Shown here: in pieces, positions 17,134-26,593 of the stretch
Layout of the letters: the number at the start of each line of letters is the position of its first letter
Numbering within the stretch: the stretch's first letter is position 1
Source of the DNA: Tsukamurella pseudospumae
GTDB taxonomy: Bacteria > Actinomycetota > Actinomycetes > Mycobacteriales > Mycobacteriaceae
Assembly (NCBI RefSeq): GCF_001575205.1
Contig: NZ_LSRE01000002.1
Location: 124,001-188,000, forward strand
DNA: 64,000 nucleotides
Direction of reading: 5' to 3'
The notes under the pieces: generated by a model
What the model saw: the letters and a program-made list of their open reading frames with translations, nothing else
Told to the model about the DNA's origin: nothing
Databases searched by the model: none
Made by a program: the position numbers and the translations under genes

Positions 17134-17910
17134 ATGGCGGTACGGGGCAGCGGGCTGGTGGCGGGGTTCATCGCTCTGACGATGGCGGTCGCCGGGTGCG
17201 CGACCAGCGGTGACGGTGCCGCTGTGAGCTCGTCGGCCGCCGCGGCGCCGGCGAAGAAGATCGTGCTGATCAACCCGAACTCGAGCGCGAGCGCGACCGC
17301 CTCGATGGTGGAGCTGGCGGCCGCGGAGGCGGGCGGCGCCGCGACGATCGTCGGGGTCACCAACGAGGGCGTGCCTGCGCTCCTGACGACCCAGGACGAC
17401 ATGGTCGCCGCGGCACGTGGCGTGCTGAAGCGCGGTGTCGAGGCGGCGACGGACCCGAGCGTCGCGGCCATCGTGGTCTCCGCCTTCAGCGACCCGGGCC
17501 TGACCGAGCTGGACGACGCGCTCACGATCCCCGTGTTCGGCATCGGCACCGAGGCCTTCCGGGAGGCCTCGCAGGGCGGCCGCGCGTTCGGAATCGCCAC
17601 CGTCACCTCGGATCCTGCGCTCGTCGAGTCCTTCCGGGCCAAGGCCGCAGCGCTGGGTGTCGAGGGGCAGTACCGGGGCGTGCGGGTCACGCCCGGCGAC
17701 GCGACGGAGCTGGTGAAGTCCCCGGACCGGCTGGACGCGGCGCTGCGGGAGGCCGTCCGGCAGTCGGTGGACCAGGACGGTGCCGCAGCGGTCATCATGG
17801 GCGGCGGGCCGCTCTCGCCGTCGGCCCTGCGCCTGCAGCCGACGGTGAACGTACCGCTCGTGGTCGCCGTCAACGCGGCGGTCCGGAACGCGCTCAAGGT
17901 CATCGGCTGA
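17134..17910 (+). CDS. Exported lipoprotein with hydantoin/Asp-Glu racemase fold lacking both catalytic cysteines
   Basis: A 258-residue protein with a lipoprotein signal peptide (charged MAVRGSG, hydrophobic core, lipobox VAGC, Cys22), an Ala/Ser linker and then a complete Asp/Glu/hydantoin-racemase-like domain starting KKIVLINPNSSASAT. Alignment by eye to hydantoin racemases puts SAFSDPGL (Ala117) where ACFDDPGL carries the first catalytic Cys. IMGGGPL (Gly224) falls where LGCAGM carries the second. So it is probably not a racemase but a surface-anchored ligand-binding protein using that fold. It has its own promoter region downstream of galK and is convergent with pfkA. Family assignment is strong; function is inference. 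Confidence 0.82.
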   Translation: MAVRGSGLVAGFIALTMAVAGCATSGDGAAVSSSAAAAPAKKIVLINPNSSASATASMVELAAAEAGGAATIVGVTNEGVPALLTTQDDMVAAARGVLKRGVEAATDPSVAAIVVSAFSDPGLTELDDALTIPVFGIGTEAFREASQGGRAFGIATVTSDPALVESFRAKAAALGVEGQYRGVRVTPGDATELVKSPDRLDAALREAVRQSVDQDGAAAVIMGGGPLSPSALRLQPTVNVPLVVAVNAAVRNALKVIG

Positions 17911-17927
17911 CGGCTCGGCTCAGCCGA
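17903..17927. terminator. Bidirectional stem-loop between convergent genes
   Basis: TCGGCTGA (17903-17910) pairs perfectly with TCAGCCGA (17920-17927) across a 9-base loop. The stem contains the lipoprotein stop codon on one side and the pfkA stop codon on the other, so it could terminate both transcripts. No U-tract follows. Confidence 0.45.
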
Positions 17928-18951
17928 AGAAGGTCGCGGCGTCGTCGTAGCGTTCCCGCGGGACGCGCTTGAGCTGCTTGACGGCGTCCGCGAGTGGTAC
18001 GAGCCCGATGGACGTGCCGCGCAACGACACCATCTGCCCGAACTTCCCCGCGTGCGCCGCGTCGGCGGCGTTGACGCCGTAGCGGGTGGCCAACACCCGG
18101 TCCGCGGGCGTCGGGGTACCACCGCGCTGCACATGACCGAGGACGGTGGTGCGGACCTCCTTGCTGATCCGCTTCTCGATCTCCACCCCGAGTTGGTGCG
18201 CCACCCCGGTGAACCGTTCGTGCCCGAACTCATCGGTCCCGCCGACCCGCAGCTCCATCGTGCCCTCCGCCGGTTTGGCGCCCTCGGCGATCACCACGAT
18301 GAAACTCGAATGCCCCCGCTGGAAGCGTCGTTTGATCAACGCGCACACCTCCTCCACATCGAAGGGCACCTCCGGGATGAGCACCATGTGCGCGCCGGAC
18401 GCCAGCCCGGAGTTCAGGGCGATCCAGCCGGCGTGCCGGCCCATCACCTCCACCAGCATCACCCGCTGGTGTGATTCGGCGGTCGAGTGCAACCGGTCGA
18501 TGGCGTCCGTGGCGATGGTCAGGGCCGTGTCGAACCCGAAGGTGACATCGGTGCAGTCGATGTCGTTGTCGATGGTCTTCGGCACCCCCACGACGGGGAC
18601 GCCCTCGTCGGCGAGCCAGGACGCCGCGGTCAGGGTGCCCTCCCCACCGATCGGGATCAGCACGTCGATGCCGTTGTCGTCGAGGGTCTGCCGGATCCGG
18701 TCCAACCCGGCCCGCAGGATGTCCGGGTGGGTGCGGGCGGTGCCGAGCATCGTGCCGCCCTTGGTCAACAACCGGTCGTTGCGGTCGTCGTTGGACAACT
18801 GGATGCGTCGGTCCTCGAGCAGGCCGCGCCACCCGTCCTGGAACCCGACCACCGCCGACCCGTACCTCGAATCACTGGTGCGGACCACCGCCCGGATCAC
18901 CGCGTTCAACCCCGGACAGTCACCACCACCGGTCAGCACTCCGATGCGCAC
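17920..18951 (-). CDS. pfkA: ATP-dependent 6-phosphofructokinase
   Basis: A 343-residue phosphofructokinase that phosphorylates fructose 6-phosphate in glycolysis. Motifs: [20 protein letters not shown] at the N-terminus, [30 protein letters not shown] containing the catalytic Asp, [11 protein letters not shown] and [15 protein letters not shown] rather than GGDD favours ATP over pyrophosphate. I chose GTG 18951: it gives the usual actinobacterial PfkA length, has a purine-rich GAAGGGAAGAG upstream, and lies downstream of the predicted promoter. An upstream in-frame ATG at 19008 falls inside the -10 box. Divergent from the SorC-family regulator and likely controlled by it. Confidence 0.93.
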   Translation of the reverse strand: MRIGVLTGGGDCPGLNAVIRAVVRTSDSRYGSAVVGFQDGWRGLLEDRRIQLSNDDRNDRLLTKGGTMLGTARTHPDILRAGLDRIRQTLDDNGIDVLIPIGGEGTLTAASWLADEGVPVVGVPKTIDNDIDCTDVTFGFDTALTIATDAIDRLHSTAESHQRVMLVEVMGRHAGWIALNSGLASGAHMVLIPEVPFDVEEVCALIKRRFQRGHSSFIVVIAEGAKPAEGTMELRVGGTDEFGHERFTGVAHQLGVEIEKRISKEVRTTVLGHVQRGGTPTPADRVLATRYGVNAADAAHAGKFGQMVSLRGTSIGLVPLADAVKQLKRVPRERYDDAATFFG

Positions 18952-19006
18952 TTCGCTCTTCCCTTCGCCGCCGGAACGGGGCCGTCGGGCCTCGTCGTAC
19001 CCGCCC

Positions 19007-19035
19007 ATCAGACGGGGATCGGAACGTTTCGACAA
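19007..19035 (-). promoter_or_regulatory. Predicted pfkA promoter
   Basis: Reading the minus strand: TTGTCG (19035-19030), 17-base spacer, TCTGAT (19012-19007). The -35 matches the pyk promoter except for its last base. The -35 begins 7 bases after the core palindrome, exactly as at pyk. Confidence 0.45.
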
Positions 19036-19040
19036 CGAGG

Positions 19041-19056
19041 GCGCCCATATGGGCGC
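19041..19056. promoter_or_regulatory. Operator palindrome GCGCCCATATGGGCGC (site 1)
   Basis: A perfect 16-bp palindrome in the pfkA/sorC divergent region. It lies just upstream of the pfkA -35. It also overlaps the expected -35 region of a possible sorC promoter (-10 TACGCT, 19077-19082). Its 12-bp core recurs before pyk. The SorC-family regulator next to it is the obvious candidate binder: it would activate pfkA from upstream while repressing itself. Inference from geometry. Confidence 0.6.
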
Positions 19057-19127
19057 GAAATCGGGCATCGCGGATCTACGCTGGAGCGGTCGGGGCGGCC
19101 GTCCCCCGGCGCCACGAGGAGGCACTG

Positions 19128-20090
19128 ATGGGGTCCATGGGGCCGGCCGAGGTGGTCCGGGCCGCAGCGATCGCGCGGCGGTTCTACTTCGACGGGAAGT
19201 CGAAGATGGAGATCGGCGCGGAGTACGGGCTGTCCCGGTACAAGGTGGCCAGGATCCTGGACGCGTGCATCGAGTCGGGCCTGGTCCGCATCGAGATCAA
19301 CACCGACGCCGCGATCGAGGCGGATCTCTCCGAGCGGCTCCGTCAGGCGTACGGGCTGCGCCGCGCACTGGTCGCCACCGGCTCGTTCACCGACTTCGAC
19401 GGTCTGCGACACGGGCTCGGGCGGGTCGCCGCCGACTTGCTCAGCGAGGTCGTGACCGAGACGGATGTGCTCGGCGTCGGGTGGGGGCGCACCCTCGACG
19501 CGATGGCGCAGCACGTCCGGGACCTACCGCCGTGCACCATCGTCCAGATGTCGGGGGTGGTGGGCGACGTCCAGGCCAGCTCCGTCGACCTGGTGCGGCA
19601 GTTGACCTCGGTCTCGCGCGGGCCGCAGTACCCGATCTACGCGCCGCTGATCATGTCGGATCAGCGGATGAAGGCTGCCCTCGCGCGGCAGCCGGGGGTC
19701 GCCGCAGCGATGGACCTGTGGAAGCGGATCACGGTGGCCGTGGTGGCCGTCGGGAGCCTGGACCTGACGGGCTCCCAGGTGTACGCGATGCTGTCGGATC
19801 AGGGACGGGCGGAACTGGATTCGCTCAGCGTGGCCGCGGAGCTCTGCGCCATCCAGTTCGACGCCGCCGGGCGCCCGGTGCGCACCAACTACAGCGGGCG
19901 CACGCTGGCGATCTCGTACCGCGAGCTGGCCGCGGTCGACGAGGTCATCGCCATCGCCGGCGGCCACCAGAAGGTGGAGGCCATCCGCGCGAGCCTGATG
20001 AGCGGAGTCGTGACCTCGCTCGTCACCGATCGGGAGACCGCCATCTCGCTGCTGCGCGTCGCGCCCGCCGAATCCGCGGACCGCGCCTGA
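19128..20090 (+). CDS. SorC/DeoR-type sugar-binding transcriptional regulator of glycolytic genes
   Basis: A 320-residue SorC-family regulator. The N-terminal HTH (about residues 10-50) contains [20 protein letters not shown] and [18 protein letters not shown]. The rest is the sugar-phosphate-binding domain with [27 protein letters not shown] and the late [14 protein letters not shown] 19128 follows GAGGAGG-like bases; ATG 19137 is an alternative. It sits between pfkA (divergent) and pyk-fba-gap (same direction), like CggR beside glycolytic genes in Bacillus. A glycolytic intermediate is the likely ligand. Confidence 0.9.
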   Translation: MGSMGPAEVVRAAAIARRFYFDGKSKMEIGAEYGLSRYKVARILDACIESGLVRIEINTDAAIEADLSERLRQAYGLRRALVATGSFTDFDGLRHGLGRVAADLLSEVVTETDVLGVGWGRTLDAMAQHVRDLPPCTIVQMSGVVGDVQASSVDLVRQLTSVSRGPQYPIYAPLIMSDQRMKAALARQPGVAAAMDLWKRITVAVVAVGSLDLTGSQVYAMLSDQGRAELDSLSVAAELCAIQFDAAGRPVRTNYSGRTLAISYRELAAVDEVIAIAGGHQKVEAIRASLMSGVVTSLVTDRETAISLLRVAPAESADRA

Positions 20091-20091
20091 T

Positions 20092-20103
20092 GCCCATATG
20101 GGC
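20092..20103. promoter_or_regulatory. Operator palindrome GCCCATATGGGC (site 2)
   Basis: A perfect 12-bp palindrome identical to the core of site 1. It is placed 7 bases before the pyk -35 and directly after the sorC stop codon. The flanks ATG/CGTG are close to, but not fully, symmetric. Centre about 49 bp upstream of the predicted pyk transcription start. Confidence 0.6.
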
Positions 20104-20110
20104 GTGATGG

Positions 20111-20139
20111 TTGTCACGTCCATCGCCGGTGCATACCTT
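20111..20139 (+). promoter_or_regulatory. Predicted pyk promoter, leaderless
   Basis: TTGTCA (20111-20116), a 17-base spacer and TACCTT (20134-20139) make a strong sigma-A-like promoter. The expected start point is about base 20146, at or within one base of the GTG start codon, so the message would be leaderless, as is common in mycolic-acid actinomycetes. Confidence 0.6.
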
Positions 20140-20146
20140 TCGTCGT

Positions 20147-21568
20147 GTGACTCGTCGAACCAAGATCGTCTGCACTCTGGGCCCTGCCGTCGGAACCGAG
20201 GAGAAGGTGCTCGCTCTCGTCGAGGAGGGCATGGATGTCGCCCGCCTGAACTTCAGCCACGGTGAGCACGCAGACCACGCCGCGAACTACGCGCGGGTCC
20301 GTGCCGCCTCGGACAAGACGGGCCGGGCCGTGGGCATCCTCGCGGATCTGCAGGGCCCGAAGATCCGTCTGGGGCGGTTCGCGGGTGATGGGCGCACCGT
20401 CTGGGAGACGGGTGAGACGGTCCGGATCACGGTCGATGATGTGGTCGGGACGCATGATCGGGTGTCGACGACGTACAAGGAGTTGGCGCAGGACGCCCGC
20501 CCGGGCGACCGGTTGTTGGTTGATGACGGCAAGGTCGGTCTGACGGTGTCGTCGGTGGACGGCAACGATGTGGTCTGTGAGGTCACTGAGGGTGGCCCGG
20601 TGTCGAACAACAAGGGCGTCTCGTTGCCCGGGATGAACGTGTCGGTGCCGGCGCTCAGTGAGAAGGACATCGAGGATCTGGAGTTCGCGCTGCAGTTGGG
20701 TGTGGATTTCATCGCGTTGTCGTTCGTGCGGTCGCCGGCGGACATCGAGCGGGTGCATGCGGTGATGGACCGTGTGGGTCGTCGGATCCCGGTGATCGCG
20801 AAGTTGGAGAAGCCGGAGGCGATCGAGAACCTCGAGGCGGTGATCCTGGCGTTCGATGCGGTGATGGTCGCCCGCGGCGACCTCGGCGTCGAGCTGCCGC
20901 TCGAGGAGGTACCGCTCGTCCAGAAGCGCGCGATTCAGATCGCCCGGGAGAACGCCAAGCCGGTGATCGTGGCGACGCAGATGCTCGAGTCGATGATCGA
21001 GAACAGCCGTCCGACGCGTGCGGAGGCTTCGGATGTCGCGAACGCGGTGCTCGACGGTGCGGACGCGGTGATGCTCTCGGGTGAGGTGTCGGTGGGTAAG
21101 TACCCGATCGAGACCGTCCGGACCATGGCCACCATCGTGCGCGCGGTCGAATGCGGGCCCATCCGCATCCAGGACCTCGCCCACACGCCACGGACCAAGC
21201 CTGGCATCATCTCCTACGCCGCCCGCGACATCGGGGAACGACTCCAGGTCGCCGCACTCGCGGCGTTCACCGAGTCCGGCGACACGGTGCGCCGCCTGTC
21301 CCGGCTCCGCACCCACCTGCCGCTGCTGGCGTTCACGCCGCACCGTCAGGTCCGCGACCAGCTCACCCTGTCGTGGGGCACCCAGACCGTCCTCGTCGAC
21401 CCGGTCAGCAGCACTGACCAGATGATCGCCCAGGTCGACGCCGCCCTACTCGGACTGGGCGAGTACGCGCGCGGCAACCAGGTCGTGGTCGTCGCCGGCG
21501 CCCCGCCGGGCACCGTCGGCTCGACCAACCTGATCCGGGTGCACCGGATCGGCGAAGACGACCACTGA
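20147..21568 (+). CDS. pyk: Pyruvate kinase
   Basis: A 473-residue pyruvate kinase, converting phosphoenolpyruvate plus ADP to pyruvate plus ATP. Motifs: TRRTKIVCTLGPAVG at the N-terminus, ARLNFSHG, LQGPKIRLG, the signature region IPVIAKLEKPEAIENLE with the catalytic Lys, VARGDLGVELP and ATQMLESMIENSRPTRAE. GTG 20147 gives the usual N-terminus and coincides with the predicted transcription start. The middle of the gene uses more TTG, GAT and GGT codons than its ends (see findings). First gene of pyk-fba-gap. Confidence 0.95.
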   Translation: MTRRTKIVCTLGPAVGTEEKVLALVEEGMDVARLNFSHGEHADHAANYARVRAASDKTGRAVGILADLQGPKIRLGRFAGDGRTVWETGETVRITVDDVVGTHDRVSTTYKELAQDARPGDRLLVDDGKVGLTVSSVDGNDVVCEVTEGGPVSNNKGVSLPGMNVSVPALSEKDIEDLEFALQLGVDFIALSFVRSPADIERVHAVMDRVGRRIPVIAKLEKPEAIENLEAVILAFDAVMVARGDLGVELPLEEVPLVQKRAIQIARENAKPVIVATQMLESMIENSRPTRAEASDVANAVLDGADAVMLSGEVSVGKYPIETVRTMATIVRAVECGPIRIQDLAHTPRTKPGIISYAARDIGERLQVAALAAFTESGDTVRRLSRLRTHLPLLAFTPHRQVRDQLTLSWGTQTVLVDPVSSTDQMIAQVDAALLGLGEYARGNQVVVVAGAPPGTVGSTNLIRVHRIGEDDH

Positions 21569-21632
21569 TCCACGGCCCCAACGCAATCAACCCAGATGGT
21601 TGCCGCCCCGGCATCCACGGAGAGGATTCACC

Positions 21633-22661
21633 ATGCCCATCGCTACCCCCGAGGCCTACCGCGAGATGCTCGATCGTGCTCGCGAAGGTGGTTTCGCCTA
21701 CCCGGCGATCAACTGCACCTCGAGCGAGACGATCAATGCGGCGATCAAGGGTTTCGCTGATGCCGGTAGTGACGGGATCATTCAGTTCTCCACCGGTGGT
21801 ACGGAGTTCGGTTCGGGTCTGGGTGTCAAGGACATGGTCGTGGGCGCGGTGGCGTTGGCGGAGTTCGCGCATGTGGTGGCGGCGCAGTACGACGTGACGG
21901 TGGCCCTGCATACGGATCATTGCCCGAAGGACAAGCTCGATGGCCTGGTGCGGCCGTTGCTGGAGATCTCCGCGGAGCGTGTCCGCAACGGGCAGAATCC
22001 GTTGTTCCAGTCGCACATGTGGGACGGTTCGGCGATCCCGCTGGAGGAGAACCTGGAGATCGCGCAGGAGCTGCTGGCGAAGTGTAAGGCGGCGAACATC
22101 GTCCTGGAGATCGAGATCGGTGTGGTCGGTGGTGAGGAGGACGGTGTCGAGAACGAGATCAACGACAAGCTGTTCACCTCGGATGAGGATTTCGCGAAGA
22201 CGGTCGATGCGCTGGGCACCGAGGGCTATCTGCTGGCGGCGACGTTCGGGAACGTTCATGGTGTGTATAAGCCGGGGAATGTGAAGTTGCGGCCGTCGGT
22301 GCTCGGGGACGGGCAGAAGGTGGCGTCGGAGAAGTTGGGGTTGCCGGTGGGGAGCAAGCCGTTCTCGTTCGTCTTCCATGGTGGTTCGGGTTCGCTGAAG
22401 TCGGAGATTGAGGAGTCTCTGTCGTACGGGGTGGTGAAGATGAACGTCGACACCGATACGCAGTACGCGTTCACCCGTCCGGTGGCCGGGCACATGTTCG
22501 CCCATTACGACGGTGTGCTCAAGGTCGATGGGGAGGTCGGGAACAAGAAGACCTATGACCCTCGCGCGTATTTGAAGAAGGCCGAGGCGTCGATGGCTGA
22601 GCGGGTGGTGGAGGCGTGCAACGACCTGCACTCCGCCGGGAAGTCCACCAGCACCACGTAG
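21633..22661 (+). CDS. fba: Fructose-bisphosphate aldolase, class II
   Basis: A 342-residue zinc-dependent aldolase that cleaves fructose 1,6-bisphosphate to dihydroxyacetone phosphate and glyceraldehyde 3-phosphate. Zn-site and catalytic segments: ALHTDHCPKDKLD, EIEIGVVGGEEDG, GNVHGVYKPGNV and FVFHGGSGS. The yeast/E. coli-type class IIA length fits. RBS-like GGAGAGGA precedes the ATG by about 6 bases. It follows pyk by 64 bp and precedes gap by 84 bp. Codon use is richer in TTG, GAT and GGT than most neighbours. Confidence 0.95.
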   Translation: MPIATPEAYREMLDRAREGGFAYPAINCTSSETINAAIKGFADAGSDGIIQFSTGGTEFGSGLGVKDMVVGAVALAEFAHVVAAQYDVTVALHTDHCPKDKLDGLVRPLLEISAERVRNGQNPLFQSHMWDGSAIPLEENLEIAQELLAKCKAANIVLEIEIGVVGGEEDGVENEINDKLFTSDEDFAKTVDALGTEGYLLAATFGNVHGVYKPGNVKLRPSVLGDGQKVASEKLGLPVGSKPFSFVFHGGSGSLKSEIEESLSYGVVKMNVDTDTQYAFTRPVAGHMFAHYDGVLKVDGEVGNKKTYDPRAYLKKAEASMAERVVEACNDLHSAGKSTSTT

Positions 22662-23762
<1,101 letters not shown>

Positions 23763-23773
23763 CGAGTTCGACG

Positions 23774-23797
23774 GGTGCTCGGTCCGATCAGAGCACC
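23774..23797. terminator. Bidirectional stem-loop between gap and the aminotransferase
   Basis: GGTGCTC (23774-23780) pairs perfectly with GAGCACC (23791-23797) with a 10-base loop. It lies just after gap and overlaps the last codons of the convergent aminotransferase. No U-tract. Confidence 0.4.
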
Positions 23798-24945
23798 GTC
23801 GACAGCCTCCGGACGGCCTCGCGGAGCTCATCCGGTGGGGACGTGGTGAAGCAGAGGCGGAGGGAGTGGGCGAGGTCGCGCTGCACGGCGAACGCGGAGC
23901 CGGGGACGTAGGCCACGCCCGCGTCCACCGCCTCGCCGAGGTTCGCGGACGTCGCTGTACCGTCGGCGAACTCGCCCCACAGGAACATGCCGCCCTCGGG
24001 TGTGGTGAGGCGCAGCCGGTCGCCGAAGGCGTCGGTGAGCGCCGTGTGGAGGGCGCGGGCGCGCTCGCCGTACACGGATCGGATCGTTTCGACGTGGCCG
24101 TCGAGCCACACGGTGTCGGCGAGTAATTCCGCGGTCACCGCCTGGGTGAGGCTCGAACCGCAGAGATCGGCGCCCTGCTTGAGGCGCTCCACGAGCGCGA
24201 GCACGCCTGCGTCGCCGTGCATCCAGCCCACCCGCAGTCCGGGTGCCACGATCTTGGACGCGCTGGACAGGCGGATCACCCGATCGGAGAACGCGGCGAC
24301 GGGCGGCACCGTCGGACCGGCGAACCGAAGCTCTCCGTACGGGTCGTCCTCGACGATCCAGAAGCCGAATTCGTCGGCGAGCCGGGCGAGTTCGCGTCGC
24401 CGTTCCTCGGTCAGGGTGGCGCCGCCGGGGTTGTGGAAGTTCGAGACCGTGTGCACGATCCGGACCCGCTCCCGCTGCAGGATCGACCGCAGCTCGTCGA
24501 CGCGCATGCCGCCGGCGTCCAGGGGCACCCCGACCACCCGGGCGCGGGTCGTGTCGAAGGCCTGCAGCGCGCCGATGTACCCGGGATCCTCGACGATCAC
24601 CGTGTCACCCGGGTCGAGCAGCGCCTGCGCGAGCAGCGAGAGCGCCTGCTGGGAACCGTGTGTGATCACGACGGTGCCGGCGTCGCGGCCCAGCTTCGTG
24701 GACTCGCGGGCGTGCACCACTTCCCGCAGCGGCGGCGCGCCCGCGGTCACCCCGTACTGCAGGGCGGCCGGCGAGGCGAGCGCCGCCTGCGCGGCGCGGG
24801 CCGTGCGTTCCGTCGGCAGCAGCTCCGGGGCGGGCAGCCCGCCCGCGAGCGAGAGGACACCGGGCTGTTCGACGACGGCGAGCAGGTCGCGGATCGCCGA
24901 ACCGCGGACGGCACGGACGGACAGGGAGCCTCGTTCCTCGGACAT
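23788..24945 (-). CDS. PLP-dependent class I/II aminotransferase (LysN/MocR-domain-like)
   Basis: A 385-residue fold-type I aminotransferase. SLAGGLPAPELLP near residue 32 and YGVTAGAPPLRE mark the 2-aminoadipate aminotransferase-like/MocR-domain subgroup. HGSQQALSLLAQ, SNFHNPGG, IVEDDPYGEL and the PLP lysine in SSASKIVAPGLRVGW (Lys231) are all present, and the arginine near RLCFTTS would bind the substrate carboxylate. No DNA-binding domain is attached. The substrate amino acid is unknown. A striking palindrome precedes its start. Confidence 0.88.
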   Translation of the reverse strand: MSEERGSLSVRAVRGSAIRDLLAVVEQPGVLSLAGGLPAPELLPTERTARAAQAALASPAALQYGVTAGAPPLREVVHARESTKLGRDAGTVVITHGSQQALSLLAQALLDPGDTVIVEDPGYIGALQAFDTTRARVVGVPLDAGGMRVDELRSILQRERVRIVHTVSNFHNPGGATLTEERRRELARLADEFGFWIVEDDPYGELRFAGPTVPPVAAFSDRVIRLSSASKIVAPGLRVGWMHGDAGVLALVERLKQGADLCGSSLTQAVTAELLADTVWLDGHVETIRSVYGERARALHTALTDAFGDRLRLTTPEGGMFLWGEFADGTATSANLGEAVDAGVAYVPGSAFAVQRDLAHSLRLCFTTSPPDELREAVRRLSTVL

Positions 24946-24987
24946 GGAGGAACCATCCCAGATTCAATCCCAGCTGTCGAAACAATA

Positions 24988-25004
24988 ATCCCAATTATTG
25001 GGAT
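24988..25004. promoter_or_regulatory. Palindrome ATCCCAAT-T-ATTGGGAT upstream of the aminotransferase
   Basis: A perfect 8-bp inverted repeat with a single central base, in the 67-bp gap between glpK and the aminotransferase gene. On the minus strand the GGGAT element repeats twice more toward the start codon (GGGATTG, then GGGATGG), giving an array. The single-base spacer cannot form a good terminator loop, so it is more likely an operator. No regulator gene is adjacent. Confidence 0.45.
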
Positions 25005-25012
25005 GGAGATGC

Positions 25013-26566
25013 TCAGGCCCAGTTCAGCGTGCGGTCCACCGCGCGGTTCCACTCGCCGAAGAGGTGCTCGCGCTGCTCGGCGGGCATGGTCGGCAGCCAG
25101 CGCCGGTCCTCGGCCCAGTTGGTGCGGATCTCCTCGAGGGTCCACACGCCCGTCGCGTAGCCGGCGGCGTACGCGGCGCCGAGCGCCGTGGTCTCGATGA
25201 CGCGCGGGCGGATCACCGGCACGTTCAGGATGTCCGCCTGGAACTGCATGAGCGTGTCGTTGACCACCATGCCGCCGTCCACCCGCAGCTCCGTGAGCGG
25301 GATGCCGCTGTCGGCGTTCATGGCGTCGATCACCTCGCGGGATTGATAGGCCGTGGCCTCCAACGCCGCCCGCGCGATGTGCCGCTTGTCGGAGAACCGC
25401 GTCAGGCCCACGATCACTCCGCGGGCGTCGGGCCGCCAGCGCGGTGCGAACAGCCCCGAGAACGCCGGCACCACGTACACGCCGCCATTGTCCGGGACAC
25501 CCGTCGCGAGCTCCTCCACCTCGGGCGCCGCCGAGATGATGCCGAGATTGTCGCGCAGCCACTGCACCAGCGAGCCGCTCACCGCGACCGAGCCCTCCAG
25601 GGCGTACACCGGCGCACCGTCGCCCAGTCGATAACAGACGGTGGTCAACAGCCCGTGCTCGCTGAAGACGGGCCGCTCGCCCGTGTTGACCAGCAGGAAG
25701 TTCCCCGTACCGTAGGTGTTCTTGGCCGTTCCCGGATCGAGCGCGGCCTGGCCGAACATGGCGGCCTGCTGATCGCCGAGGATACCGGCGATCGGCACGC
25801 CGCCGAAGACGCCGCGCTCGCGGACGAGCCCGTAGACCTCCGCGCTCGAGCGGATCTCGGGGAGCATCGCCATCGGGATCCCCATGGCCGCGCAGGTCGC
25901 GGGGTCCCACTGCCCGGTCTCGAGGCTCATCAGCATGGTGCGGGAGGCGTTGGTGATGTCGGTGATGTGCAGCGGGCGGGCGTGATCGCCGCCGGCGGTG
26001 CCGAAGTCGTCGTCGGTGGTCAGGTGCCACACCAGCCACGAGTCGATCGTCCCCGCGCACAGTTCGCCGCGCTCGGCGCGTTCGCGGGCACCGTCGACGT
26101 TGTCGAGGATCCAGGCGATCTTCGGCCCGGAGAAGTACGTGGACAGCGGCAGGCCGCAGGACCGCTTGAACCGTTCCCGGTCCGGCTCCTCGAGGCCCAC
26201 GGACGCGAGTTCCTCGCACAACTCCTCGGTGCGGGTGTCCTGCCAGACGATGGCGTTGTGGATCGGCTCGCCGGTGGCCCGGTCCCAGACGACCACCGTC
26301 TCGCGCTGATTGGTGATCCCGACGGCCGCGATGTCGGCCGCGGTGAGGTCGGCGGTCGCCAGCGCCTGCGAACACACCAGGCGCGTGTTCACCCATATCT
26401 GCGTGGCGTCGTGCTCCACCCACCCGCCCCGTGGGAAGATCTGGTCGTGTTCCCGTTGTTCGGAGGCCACGATGGTCCCGCGCCGGTCGAAGATGATGCA
26501 CCGCGTCGAACTGGTGCCCTGATCGATAGCGGCGACGAACTGCGGGTCGCGAGATGTAACTGCCAC
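25013..26566 (-). CDS. glpK: Glycerol kinase
   Basis: A 517-residue FGGY-family kinase that makes glycerol 3-phosphate. Motifs: [19 protein letters not shown] (ATP-binding and substrate Arg), [14 protein letters not shown], the substrate loop [16 protein letters not shown], and the C-terminal FGGY signature region with [11 protein letters not shown]. The GTG start lies 27 bp from the divergent glpD start. Cytoplasmic; works with glpD to move glycerol into glycolysis, whose lower enzymes are encoded just upstream. Confidence 0.95.
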   Translation of the reverse strand: MAVTSRDPQFVAAIDQGTSSTRCIIFDRRGTIVASEQREHDQIFPRGGWVEHDATQIWVNTRLVCSQALATADLTAADIAAVGITNQRETVVVWDRATGEPIHNAIVWQDTRTEELCEELASVGLEEPDRERFKRSCGLPLSTYFSGPKIAWILDNVDGARERAERGELCAGTIDSWLVWHLTTDDDFGTAGGDHARPLHITDITNASRTMLMSLETGQWDPATCAAMGIPMAMLPEIRSSAEVYGLVRERGVFGGVPIAGILGDQQAAMFGQAALDPGTAKNTYGTGNFLLVNTGERPVFSEHGLLTTVCYRLGDGAPVYALEGSVAVSGSLVQWLRDNLGIISAAPEVEELATGVPDNGGVYVVPAFSGLFAPRWRPDARGVIVGLTRFSDKRHIARAALEATAYQSREVIDAMNADSGIPLTELRVDGGMVVNDTLMQFQADILNVPVIRPRVIETTALGAAYAAGYATGVWTLEEIRTNWAEDRRWLPTMPAEQREHLFGEWNRAVDRTLNWA

Positions 26567-26593
26567 GCCCGAATACTGACATGGTGATCACTG

